A program made the position numbers and the translations under genes. From Lyophyllum atratum (Eukaryota > Basidiomycota > Agaricomycetes > Agaricales > Lyophyllaceae): 64,000 bases of DNA. Location: NCBI GenBank assembly GCA_014905825.1, contig JACGCN010000004.1, positions 2,232,001 to 2,296,000 on the forward strand, read 5' to 3'. Positions 10,108 to 19,450 of the stretch are shown one piece after another (the stretch's first letter is position 1; the number at the start of each line of letters is the position of its first letter). The notes below the pieces were generated by a model. The model was not told the DNA's origin, ran no database searches, and saw only the letters and a program-made list of their open reading frames with translations.

Positions 10108-12167
10108 ATGATGGCCATATCCCCGCGCAGCGCAAACTACGAGCGCCTCGAGGGTGGCATGGGCCCGAGCCGCAACACGATCCGCCGCTTCGCATGGAAA
10201 AAGTTCGCGGTTGGGGCGGCTATTCTCATTGGGATAGTGTGGTTTGTCGGGCCTCGTGAGCCTAGGAGCTTCTGGGCTTCTTATAAAAACAACGGTAAGA
10301 GGATTTCTTGCATCTTCTTCTTTCGGGGCGAACCCCATGATGGTCCTGCTCCCACTCGAGTATTTGGCCGCTTCGGCCTTGAATGAAAAGTGGAGACGCA
10401 AACGAGATCAGGGAGCTGCTCTTCAGCGGCAGTGTTCATGGGAGCGTGGGCAGGAATGCATGGAGAATGTGCATGTTGCGAGTGCAAGACGATAATGGCC
10501 TCACAGTCACTTTGACGATGTCAATATCTTGGAGCTCACATGCCAGACCGCTTGCTTCTCCCAAGAGACTACTTACTTCTTATCTTATATCCGTCTCCTT
10601 TTCTTGCACCAAATGCCCATGCTCATCATACCCAGCAGGCCACTCCCATCCAGGCACCGACGTGGATAACGCTCCCGCGGGCGGGTCTCCCGCAACCACC
10701 ACTCCCAACCCATCCAATTCCCAACCCAAGCCCCAACCCACCGGCCCCCACACCTTCGAAACCGACCCCGACCCCACTCACACCCCATTCTGCAGCAGCC
10801 CCCACACCTCCAACACCCCCCTCGTCCAGTACGCCCTCATGATCGACGCCGGCTCCACCGGCTCCCGCATCCACGTCTACAAATTCAACAACTGCGCACC
10901 CTCCCCCTCCTACGAGTACGAATTCTTCAACCAAACCCAACCCGGGCTCTCCTCCTACAAAGGCCGGCCCCTCGACGCCGCGCGCAGCCTCGATGTCCTT
11001 ATGGAGGACGCGATGCGTGTGGTGCCGCAGGCGCTGAGGGGGTGCACGCCGGTGGCGGTGAAGGCGACGGCGGGGCTGAGGTTGTTGGAGGGGACGCAGG
11101 CGGATGATATCCTCAAGGCGGTGGAGGACCGGCTGCGGCACGAGTGGGTGTTCCCCCTGGCGCCTGGGAAGCCGGTGTCGGTGATGGACGGCAAGGACGA
11201 GGGGGTGTATGCGTGGATTACGGCGAATTACCTGCTCGGGAACCTTGACGCCAAGGCCAAGCAGGGGGGGGAGAGCACGTACGCGGTGTTGGATCTGGGC
11301 GGGGCGTCGACGCAGATTGCGTTCGAGCCCACGCGGGGCGAGGGGAAGACGGTGTTGGAGGAAGGAGACCACCGGTTCGAGCTGACGTATGGCGCGGACA
11401 AGCATGTGCTGTACCAGCACTCGTACCTCGGGTACGGCCTCATGCATGCGCGGAAGCAGGTGCACAAGGTGGTTGAGTTCATGGCGGGTATACATGCGAA
11501 TGGGGAGGAGGTGGTGGAGGTTGGGAATGCGTGTTTGGCGCGGGGGACGAGGAGGACGGTGGAGGTGGAGGATTCGACGGGGAAGAGGAATGTTACGATG
11601 GTGGGGGAGGATATTGGCTCGTTCGAGGGGTGTAGCCGTGTTATGGAGCTCGTCATGGCTAAAGATGCGTACGTCCATCCATCTCTCTTCTATACCCTCT
11701 ATCTAAGATATCACGACTACAGCATATGCAAAGCCAAGCCATGCTCCTTCAACGGCGTGTATCAGCCTTCCATCCTCGACACCTTCCCCACCGGCAACAT
11801 CCTCCTCCTCTCCTACTTCTACGACCGCCTCTCCCCCCTCCTCCCTCCCGCCCCCACCTCCTCCCCCCCGGACACACCCCTCACCCTCTCCGTCGGCACC
11901 ATTGCCACCCTCGCACGCGCCGTATGTATGGGCCGCCCAGCGTGGCTGGAGCACTGGGGCGCGCAGCCGCACGTCATGGCGGAATTGCAGGGAAGGCCGG
12001 AGTGGTGTCTGGATTTGACGTATATGTATGCGCTTTTGAGGAGGGGGTATGAGTTTGGGGAGGGGAGGGAGGTGGGGGTGGCGAAGAGGGTGGGGGGGAC
12101 GGAGTTGGGGTGGTGTCTTGGGGCGACGCTGGCGGTTGTGGCGGGGGAGCTTGAGTGTACGGATTGA
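10108..12167 (+). CDS. GDA1: Golgi guanosine/nucleoside diphosphatase (GDA1/CD39 family)
   Basis: Type II Golgi membrane enzyme that hydrolyses GDP (and UDP) released by glycosyltransferases, so nucleotide-sugar exchange can continue. Exons 10108-10294, 10639-11668 and 11723-12167 give 553 aa in consistent phase. A short cytosolic tail (SPRSANYERLEGG) precedes one TM segment (KFAVGAAILIGIVWFVG), then a Pro/Thr-rich stem. Apyrase regions are visible: MIDAGSTGSRIHVY (ACR1), VKATAGLRLL (ACR2), KDEGVYAWITANYLLG (ACR3), VLDLGGASTQIAFEP (ACR4). The first intron (344 bp) is much longer than the others here and its limits are the least certain part. An upstream in-frame ATG at 9925 would add 61 Ser-rich residues; I prefer 10108 because it gives the compact tail usual for this family. 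Confidence 0.92.
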
Positions 12168-12628
12168 GTCGGGGGGGATTGGGATGCGGGATGCTATATA
12201 CAGGATATTGTGGATTTGAGAGAGATAGGATGGTAATTTATACATAGCATATATCATTTTTTGTGGATCCTCGGTGAGTCCTTAAATGGTCGATTCGGAT
12301 GGCATACAGCAAATTTGGCGCCTGTGTACCGCGCCCACCTGTGAAGCGTGGCGCAGCTATCGCCCTTGTCGCTGAGATTGGGACTATTGGACAGGTGGAG
12401 ACCCATTTTCACCGTCCATTCTTTTCGTTGCCTCCACTAGGTAGTTGTAGTATTATAATGTCCTCAATTCCTAAATTGGTACAAGCTCTACATATCCTAA
12501 AAGCCCTCCTCAGGTAACTCACCCTCTTGGAAATGGAAATGGGGTGAAGTTGTGCACTGTGTTAGTACGTTACACTAATCGCATTCAATAAGTAATCGAA
12601 GTGCTGTAGATCGGGTACCACCTGCACC
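12168..12628. other. Convergent 3' region
   Basis: Short spacer between the convergent GDPase and the small membrane-protein gene; it should hold both 3' UTRs. Nothing else was recognised. Confidence 0.5.
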
Positions 12629-13186
12629 TCATCCAAAAGCAATATCACCAGTCAAATATATTTCAGGCTTCGCGTCGTCCGGGAGCAGCGACCGCTTCTC
12701 CACGGGCCCATCCCCCGCCAACTCCATATCCCCCGCATTCCTCCTCACGATCCTTGTCGTGCGCCAAGCCATCCATAACACGAAAAGCATCGTATACACC
12801 CCAAGGACGCGGTGGTACGCCCATGTATGCAGGAGTATCCCACCTAGGGACTCTTCCCATTGCGTCGATAGCAGAGCCAGTATAAGGAGAAGTCCGGCTG
12901 TGGTGGGGAGAATGTATCGACGGAATATCAGAGCGGGGTTTTTGGAGCTCATGAGTGCTTCGGCGAATTCGTCAGCGTGGAAGTTGGTGAGGAGCAGGAG
13001 GAGCCAGAGTAAGCCGATGAGGAGGAGGAAGGTGAGGGCGGCTAGGAGGGCGGAGGATGTGGATTTGAGGAGCATTTTTGTGAGGAGGACGGAGATGGGT
13101 TCGTGCTTGACGTGCAGAGGAAATGAGGGGTGGGGAAGGATCGTGGGGGAGATATTGGGACTATGAGAGCAATGGGACGGGTCCAT
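12629..13186 (-). CDS. Small multi-pass membrane protein, unknown function
   Basis: Uninterrupted 185-aa frame. Three or four hydrophobic segments are clear: SALLAALTFLLLIGLLWLLL (about 45-68), YILPTTAGLLLILALLS (about 90-107), ILLHTWAYHRVLGVYTMLFVLWMAW (about 117-142). They are followed by a basic patch (RTTRIVRRN) and a hydrophilic C-terminal tail. The first 37 residues are Pro/His/Ser-rich and a later in-frame ATG (MLLKSTSS) would start directly before the first helix, so the true start may be about 13075. I recognise no family. It lies convergent to the GDPase gene. Continuous hydrophobic pattern and length support a real gene. Confidence 0.6.
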   Translation of the reverse strand: MDPSHCSHSPNISPTILPHPSFPLHVKHEPISVLLTKMLLKSTSSALLAALTFLLLIGLLWLLLLLTNFHADEFAEALMSSKNPALIFRRYILPTTAGLLLILALLSTQWEESLGGILLHTWAYHRVLGVYTMLFVLWMAWRTTRIVRRNAGDMELAGDGPVEKRSLLPDDAKPEIYLTGDIAFG

Positions 13187-16100
13187 CGAGTCTGCTCGCG
13201 ACGCGAGGCGTGGATCGTAGGCTTCAAGTTCAAGTAATGTGGTGAGAGTTGACTTTCAGATACGGAACGTGTCCTTAGCCTCTCTTAGACAGACACCATC
13301 AGTCGTTCTTCCTTGTGTTCTGTTCTCAAGTAGTGAAGTACGCGTGTCCAGCCTGTGTCAAGCCAAGAAGTAGATGCACAGCCACATGGCAACTCTGTAC
13401 ACAACCTACCCTCACAAGCAGCTACTACAACCTCCTGCGGGTCTTCGATAGCTTTTGAACTACTCAAGGTGAATCATAATTAGGCTCCGCAGGATCTATG
13501 CTCACGAGCACCTACGACATCTCCGCACAGGTCGCGGTATCGCCTGCGGACTTTGTAGCACCGCTGATGTGGACGACACCGGGTTGCGCGCTGTCAAGCA
13601 TCTCTATTCTCGGACGTGTTGGGGTTGATTTGAGGAGTGCACCCGGAAACCCGAATCTCGAGATGCTACCGTCGATATCCGAGCAAGAACTCAACATCCG
13701 TTGGCTTGGGATTGGGTTGGACAAGCCTCACGGTCAGTGCTTGCCGCTTGGTGGGGAAGCTTGTGTGGGAATCGTAATGCGAAACGCACTTCTCTGCTTC
13801 GCGTCTGTGCAGTACGTGTGCACTATGAGGGCATACACTGTAGTATTCCTCCATATTTAACGTTGGTTGAGAGGCAGCGACGTGATCGATTTTAGGTCTC
13901 CCAAGCCACTCAAATTCGATGGATTATGCCTCTTTTCTTGGCGACCTTTGGAAGAACGACTTCTCGAGTTCTCACGGAAAGGTGCTGAAACCATGTCCGC
14001 GTCTTTGAGAAACGTCAACTCTGTCACCTGCTCAAGGCGACGGTCTCACGGAAAGGTGCTCAAACGATCTCCGCGTCTTCGAGACACGTCAACTCTGTCG
14101 CCTGCTCCCAAGCCCCAGTGGCAAGGCTCCTTAAAAAAAAAAAGGCCATGAATATTGTGTAGCTGAGAACACACCCAAGGTGCGATTCATCATTGACTAT
14201 CAATTCAAACTTCACAATAACATGAGCAGAAGATGGCGCTGAGCAACCCCTCTTCGGAAGGGCGGAGGATTGCGACCTTACTGATAAGTTTGTGCAGCAA
14301 CTCGTATGGCGGGCGCGGGGATTGAAGGGCGTGTTCTGGCGTGTTACGCGTCTCGGATGCTTTGGCTTTTGACTGGCGGACGACCCCTGTACATCTGAAT
14401 CTCGAGATGTGGACTCATCGCCAACCGAGAGTGCTCAGCGGGCAACGCCATTACTCCATGAAGAACTGCACACCTTCTGAGATGGTCTTGGGTTCCTTCA
14501 GGTCTGTTCGCTAAGTTCATGCTCTGCAGTGAAGAAGCCCGTGTGGCAGTTGAGTCGCAGTGATGCGTAACCGTAACTTCGCACCTATGTCAGGACTATA
14601 ACAGCGCCCGTAAGTTATGCCTCTATCCACCACTGATTTGGAGGCGGTTGACATGATTGGGCCTTAGGTGTCACGCCAAGCATCGGGCTTGGACGGATTA
14701 TGCCTCCTTCCTTGACGGCCCTTAATCCCCTGTCATTGACCTTCCACGGAAATGTTCTCAACGATATCCTAACCTTCGAGACACGTTAATCCAACGTTAA
14801 TCCATTTGCTGTCGAGTCTCGGTCAGGAGGCTCGTTATCGCAGACTCGGAGGCCGTATGGATATGTACTGGAGGATGACGTTGAAGGTACGATTCGCTAC
14901 ACAAGTATTCATTCCACGACGTCACGATAATGAACGGAAGATGATGCTGAGCTAGCCCGAGCAAGCTCACCCTTTCGAAGGAGCTATGGATTACGACCTT
15001 GTCAACGTCGTGCAGCGAGCCCCATGATGGTGTAAGTACGTGAAAATGAAAGGCCTTCAAGCGCACGCTCTGAGATATCGCTTTATATACCACACGAAGC
15101 AGCTTTGGACAGCTCGAATGCCTTGAAGTCTCTCGATTTACTGTGCAGTCCCGCGGTGATTTCATTCCATAAGGTTTCTTTCACACTGTGTCAGAAACGA
15201 CACATATGGGTTGGGTTACGGTGAGAACAATCCAGTGAGTACTTCGGTTCAGCCTTTAGTGTGTGCATCACAGTATATGGATATCTGAATCAAGGATATT
15301 CCCTGCAGGTTATACGAACCATCCGGCCTGTCGAAAGACTGGAGGGTCTCAGCATACAGCGCCCACGTTCGCCCAACGTCGTTAGATGACGCACGTCCTT
15401 GAGGCACATTTATCCGTTTCGAACGGCCGGCGGAGTTTTAGCGATCCTTCAAGACTCAAGGTGATGGAAACCATCGGGTAGCTGGCGTTGCTTCTGTTTG
15501 GATGATGAGATCGTCGTTAGGCCCATCAACAGCATCGGGACCGACCGACCCCATACCATCACCCATCAATTGAACGATGCGGTATTGGAGCCTGGAGGAG
15601 AAATCGAAGAAAATTAAAAATTAATTGAAAGGAGTGGACGACGTCCTCGCGATGGAGCGTTAAACGTTCTTGGAGCGCGGCCGCGTTTGCGAGAGGGTGG
15701 GCCGCAAGACGCGTATTGCACTTAGGACGCTTCGACTCCCATTCATGCTTCCATCTTGTGAGAAGATCAAGGCTTGGCCTATAGTTTCCGGACATCGGAT
15801 AGAAGGGACTCGAACAGACAAGGTTTGACAAGTTAGACGATCTTTATTTAACATCACTTTGTCCATCCGTGGAATAAAGATTCTAGTCAGAAGGCCTGTT
15901 AAAAGTACGTCGGGCAGCGCAGTGGAGTGAATGTCAGACGTCTAACGCTCTGTGTAGCAGATGAGATGTCAATCCCAAGGATATACAATGATCAGGAGAT
16001 GGGGTAACCACGACGAATATGATATGAGCTGAAGCACACGCCTCCTGGACTTTGTCCTCGATAAGTTCGCACAAAGGGAAATCCGCCGACGACTTTGCGG

Positions 16101-16566
16101 ACAGAAAGGTGGTGCCGCGAGAACAAGAGGTAAAAGCTGGGAGCTATTGAAGAGATCAGGAGGACTGGAGGGTGTGATTTTGTTTGTTTTCTAGCACAAG
16201 GGAGTGGAGTGGGACTTTTTTTGATCGATTCCAGGCACGTGGCGAACGACCCTAATATTCCCTGTTACGGCAGGGTTTGTCCCCTTTGGGCATAGAAGCG
16301 CCTCATGCGAACTAACCTTGATGCTCGGCAACTCGTAAACTGTATGGGCGCAAGCCATTTATCCTGACGACCGTGGTATCCTCGCTAGTTTTTCCCCTTC
16401 TCCTACCACGTCCAACATTATATGCCGACGGAGCTACTCTGATCTTCTTCTTTCTCTTGTCGCTCGTTCACTGCATCGACGGCCCCCCCACGCTCTTTAC
16501 CTTGGAACACTCGTCTGCCCGCCTGGCTCCCTAACCTCGACATAACCCCTCAAAACATATCCGACA
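13187..16566. other. Gene-poor stretch with old repeats
   Basis: About 3.4 kb without a recognisable gene. 13866-15180 contains diverged repeated blocks (separate entry). The last few hundred bases are CT-rich and probably form the promoter and leader of the gene at 16567. Confidence 0.5.
13866..15180. repeat. Old diverged duplication with internal 74-bp tandem repeat
   Basis: Block A (about 13866-14560) and block B (about 14640-15180) share a series of matching words in the same order: GGATTATGCCTC, then CACGGAAA.GT.CTCAA, TTCGAGACACGT, GAGCAGAAGATG/GAACGGAAGATG, and CTGTGCAGT/CTCTGCAGT. Inside block A a unit starting TCTCACGGAAAGGTGCT is repeated at 13970 and 14044 (period 74 bp). The copies are well diverged and encode nothing recognisable. 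The words GAATCTCGAGATG also occur near 13652 and 14397, hinting at further copies. Confidence 0.6.
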
Positions 16567-18324
16567 ATGCGCGTTGCAAAGCAGAATTCGGATCACGCGC
16601 GTATCAGTCGCGAATTCGCGAAATCCACCCTCGAAGGACGGGCTCCGCAGCTCATTAAATTGCCCATACCTCTTCCCAGCATACCTATTGTCGGCGGCAT
16701 ATTGACCCCATTAGTGGGAGGGAATAATACGCCCAAGCCAACACCGACACCAAAGCCAACCCCACCCCCGACAGCAGCTCCGCCGCCCCCACCACCGCCT
16801 GCGACTACGCCCCCCGCTGGCGGCGACCCCGGGAATGGCAACGGTGACGGAAATGGAAATGGAAACGGAGGAGGAAATGGAGGCAATGGAAATGGAAACG
16901 GAGGTGACAACAACGGCAATGGTGGAAACTCTGGCAACGGTGACAACTCTGGTGGAAACTCTGGCGGCAGCGGGAGTGGGACCTCTTCATCCCCCGAGCC
17001 AACCAGCGGGTCCGGGAATACCGGAGGCACTGATGACGGCTCTGGAACCCCCAATGGGTCTGGTGCGTCCGATGGCGGCGGCCATAACCTGAACACCAAT
17101 CCCAACAACGGTGATGGGCCTGTCGCAAACGCTGGTGCCAATCCCAACACTAGTGGCTCTGGTACCAGTACCGTTCACTCTGGCTTCGGAACATCCTCGA
17201 TAAACGGTTCTAACCCCACTTCGTTGTCGGGCCCCAACGACCCCAACGGCTCAGGAGGCCCCGACGGCTTGCCTCAGGACGTACATGCCAGCAGCAAAGG
17301 GCTATCAACTGGCGCCACCGCCGGCATCGCCGTTGTCATCGTGCTCATTTTCCTCGCTCTCCTCGTCATTCTTCTCCGCAGGCGGTACATGTCTCGCCGT
17401 AGCGAGCGGAGGAACCGGTGGTGGAGCAGAGCTGGAGCCAGTGGTGCTTACGCCGAGTCTACCAGCGCCACCGTTGCTCACTCAAACCGCTCGCGTAACA
17501 GCGTCAGGAGTAGCTTCGCTACAACCGTGGACCACGCCCAGACCCCGCGCCTGACGGTCGACTTCAGCGACATACCCCCTGTACCGCCCATGGCCGAGAT
17601 TCGCGGAGGCGACGGCGCGCCCCTGTTTGGAGCACAATCAGCATATGCAGATTCCCCCATCCTCGTCTCCTTCGACAGCCCTCAACTTGCGCACCGGAAC
17701 TCACTCCGCAGCATCGAGAGCAGCGGCAGCGGCACCGACGCACAGTTCCTGACTGTGCCGGGTGGTAACTACCTCGATGCCCCTGAAATCAACACTCCCA
17801 TGTCCGTCCGGCCCTTCTCTCCTTCTGAATCCTTCGCCTTCCCCAAGCCCCCCAGCCAACAGACCCAGTCGGGCGACTGGAGCTCGACCCGGCCTTTGAG
17901 CAGTACTACACTGAACACCGTTCTGTCCTCCCGCACCAGCGCTCCCATGCCACCAACCCCTGCGATCCCTACCAATCCCTCCAACCCCTTCGCGGACCCA
18001 TCGCAACCTAGCGCAGAATTCGCAGAAGTAGAATCTATCTGCCGTCCTTTTATACCCACACGCCACGATGAACTTTCCGTAGCGATCGCGGATAGCGTCA
18101 AGATCGTCGAGCTGTTCGACGATGGCTGGGCACTCGTCGAGAAGCTGCCGACTTTCGATGCTATCCTTGCGAACCAGGGCGCCCAAGCGGCTGGCGCTCA
18201 AGGCTTGATCCCGATCGACTGCTTCCGAGCCCCTGGTCAGGATCTGCCCTCCTTCTTCACTGAGAAGAGAGTCAGCGTTCCGTACCGAGGAAGCGATGAC
18301 GGGCACGCCGTCACAGCGATGTGA
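16567..18324 (+). CDS. Fus1-like protein: low-complexity ectodomain, one TM helix, C-terminal SH3
   Basis: Single-exon frame, 585 aa. Residues about 50-240 are Pro/Thr-rich, then extremely Gly/Asn/Asp/Ser-rich (many NGNGNG and SGSG runs), likely an O-glycosylated extracellular stalk. One strong TM helix follows at about 247-269 (ATAGIAVVIVLIFLALLVILL) with a basic stop-transfer RRRYMSRRSERR. The cytosolic part has short proline motifs (DIPPVPPMAEI) and ends with an SH3-like domain at about 488-565: RPFIPTRHDELSVAIADSV, VELFDDGWALVEK, GLIPIDCF. This order matches yeast Fus1 and related fungal surface proteins. No classical signal peptide is evident, so an upstream exon may be missing or the TM acts as signal anchor. 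Cell-fusion or polarity function is inference. Confidence 0.78.
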   Translation: MRVAKQNSDHARISREFAKSTLEGRAPQLIKLPIPLPSIPIVGGILTPLVGGNNTPKPTPTPKPTPPPTAAPPPPPPPATTPPAGGDPGNGNGDGNGNGNGGGNGGNGNGNGGDNNGNGGNSGNGDNSGGNSGGSGSGTSSSPEPTSGSGNTGGTDDGSGTPNGSGASDGGGHNLNTNPNNGDGPVANAGANPNTSGSGTSTVHSGFGTSSINGSNPTSLSGPNDPNGSGGPDGLPQDVHASSKGLSTGATAGIAVVIVLIFLALLVILLRRRYMSRRSERRNRWWSRAGASGAYAESTSATVAHSNRSRNSVRSSFATTVDHAQTPRLTVDFSDIPPVPPMAEIRGGDGAPLFGAQSAYADSPILVSFDSPQLAHRNSLRSIESSGSGTDAQFLTVPGGNYLDAPEINTPMSVRPFSPSESFAFPKPPSQQTQSGDWSSTRPLSSTTLNTVLSSRTSAPMPPTPAIPTNPSNPFADPSQPSAEFAEVESICRPFIPTRHDELSVAIADSVKIVELFDDGWALVEKLPTFDAILANQGAQAAGAQGLIPIDCFRAPGQDLPSFFTEKRVSVPYRGSDDGHAVTAM

Positions 18325-19042
18325 GGTTAGTATTCCCCTTGCATGTCTGAATGATACATTCTAATGTTATAGCTTTCTTCAGACGCTTATAACACACCAC
18401 CAGTTATATATGTCATGACGATCCATCCCTAAGCTCCTTCACCCACCCGTCGTGAACATCGGGTCGTACATAACTGTATATCATACAGGATGGGCGTCTC
18501 TCGTAAGTCGTGGTGTATATACCCTAGACACGCAAATCTGAGTATCGTCGTCTACCTTTTTTCACTTATTACTAAAATAACCTCCTTTGCTCCTCCTGTC
18601 ATGCTTTAAATGTACTTACGGTCATGACGTAGTTCCTATTGTATCTGTTCGAGGCAACTCTACACTTCCCGTTCACCCAGCCCGCTGTTGATTGTACCTT
18701 TTTGTACCTTTTTTGTTATGGGCACCGATACATGTGTAATACTTGTTCTGTATTTCCAACTTTGTTCAGCGGGCTTTTACGTCCACTTCCTGCGGTCATG
18801 GCATGTCCCGCTTTTCTATGTCTCTCGCTTTTCCTGCATAAAATTGTTGTTTGTTGTAACTTGTGCTAGCCAATATTACCAGTACGTGTGCCGTCTCTGA
18901 TGCATATGTTGAGCTCTAGCGGTCGCCGGTCATCCTGATTCCTCCGACCTCGCGAGTCGCGAGTCTCAGTGATCGCGACGCGCATGAGTCCAGACAATAT
19001 TCAGGTTCATGAAAAGTAAAAACACGTCAAAGTAGGAGGGTA
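18325..19042. other. 3' UTR and spacer before tRNA genes
   Basis: T-rich sequence after the stop of the SH3 protein; no gene recognised up to the first tRNA. Confidence 0.5.
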
Positions 19043-19123
19043 GGGCCTCACTGGGAGTTGAACCCAGGACCTCCTCGAATCGGCGAACCCAAACGAGGAA
19101 TCATGCTACTAGACCATAAGGCC
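19043..19123 (-). tRNA. tRNA-Pro(UGG) with 9-nt intron, copy 1
   Basis: On the minus strand the sequence folds as acceptor GGCCTTA/TGAGGCC with discriminator C, D arm starting GTCT, anticodon stem CCTCG/CGAGG with loop TTTGGG (anticodon TGG), variable AGGTC, and T arm CTGGG-TTCAACT-CCCAG. Total length is 81 nt, 9 more than an intronless tRNA-Pro; the surplus lies after anticodon position 37 (TTCGCCGAT), the canonical nuclear intron position. Confidence 0.93.
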
Positions 19124-19256
19124 CTGACAAGTCTGGAAGATGGTGTCCGTGTTTCGGGCTAATTGCTTCGTGCTTCCTTGAACGATATGTATCGTTAAGA
19201 CGGCCGAAAGGTGATAAGAGGTTGACAAGAGTAAAAAGTCAAGGCAAGAAAAAAGA

Positions 19257-19337
19257 GGGCCTCACTGGGAGTTGAACCCAGGACCTCCTCGAATCGGTAA
19301 ACCCAAACGAGGAATCATGCTACTAGACCATAAGGCC
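19257..19337 (-). tRNA. tRNA-Pro(UGG) with 9-nt intron, copy 2
   Basis: Second copy 134 bp away in the same orientation. The mature portion appears identical to copy 1. The two differ only inside the intron (TTTACCGAT here against TTCGCCGAT), which fits purifying selection on the tRNA body and free drift in the intron. Confidence 0.93.
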
Positions 19338-19450
19338 GATGTTAGAGTGTCTCATATCGCCATTCCTCACGTGAATTCCCACCAGTACCTGTGACTCCAG
19401 ATTGAGTGCCGAAGCAGGCTTGGCGTCCTCCACAACCTCCTCCTCGTTGC

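Noticed and set aside
10626..11678. 350-aa minus-strand ORF opposite the GDPase gene
   Set aside because: Arg/His/Pro-rich shadow of GC-rich codons; the plus strand carries all apyrase motifs.
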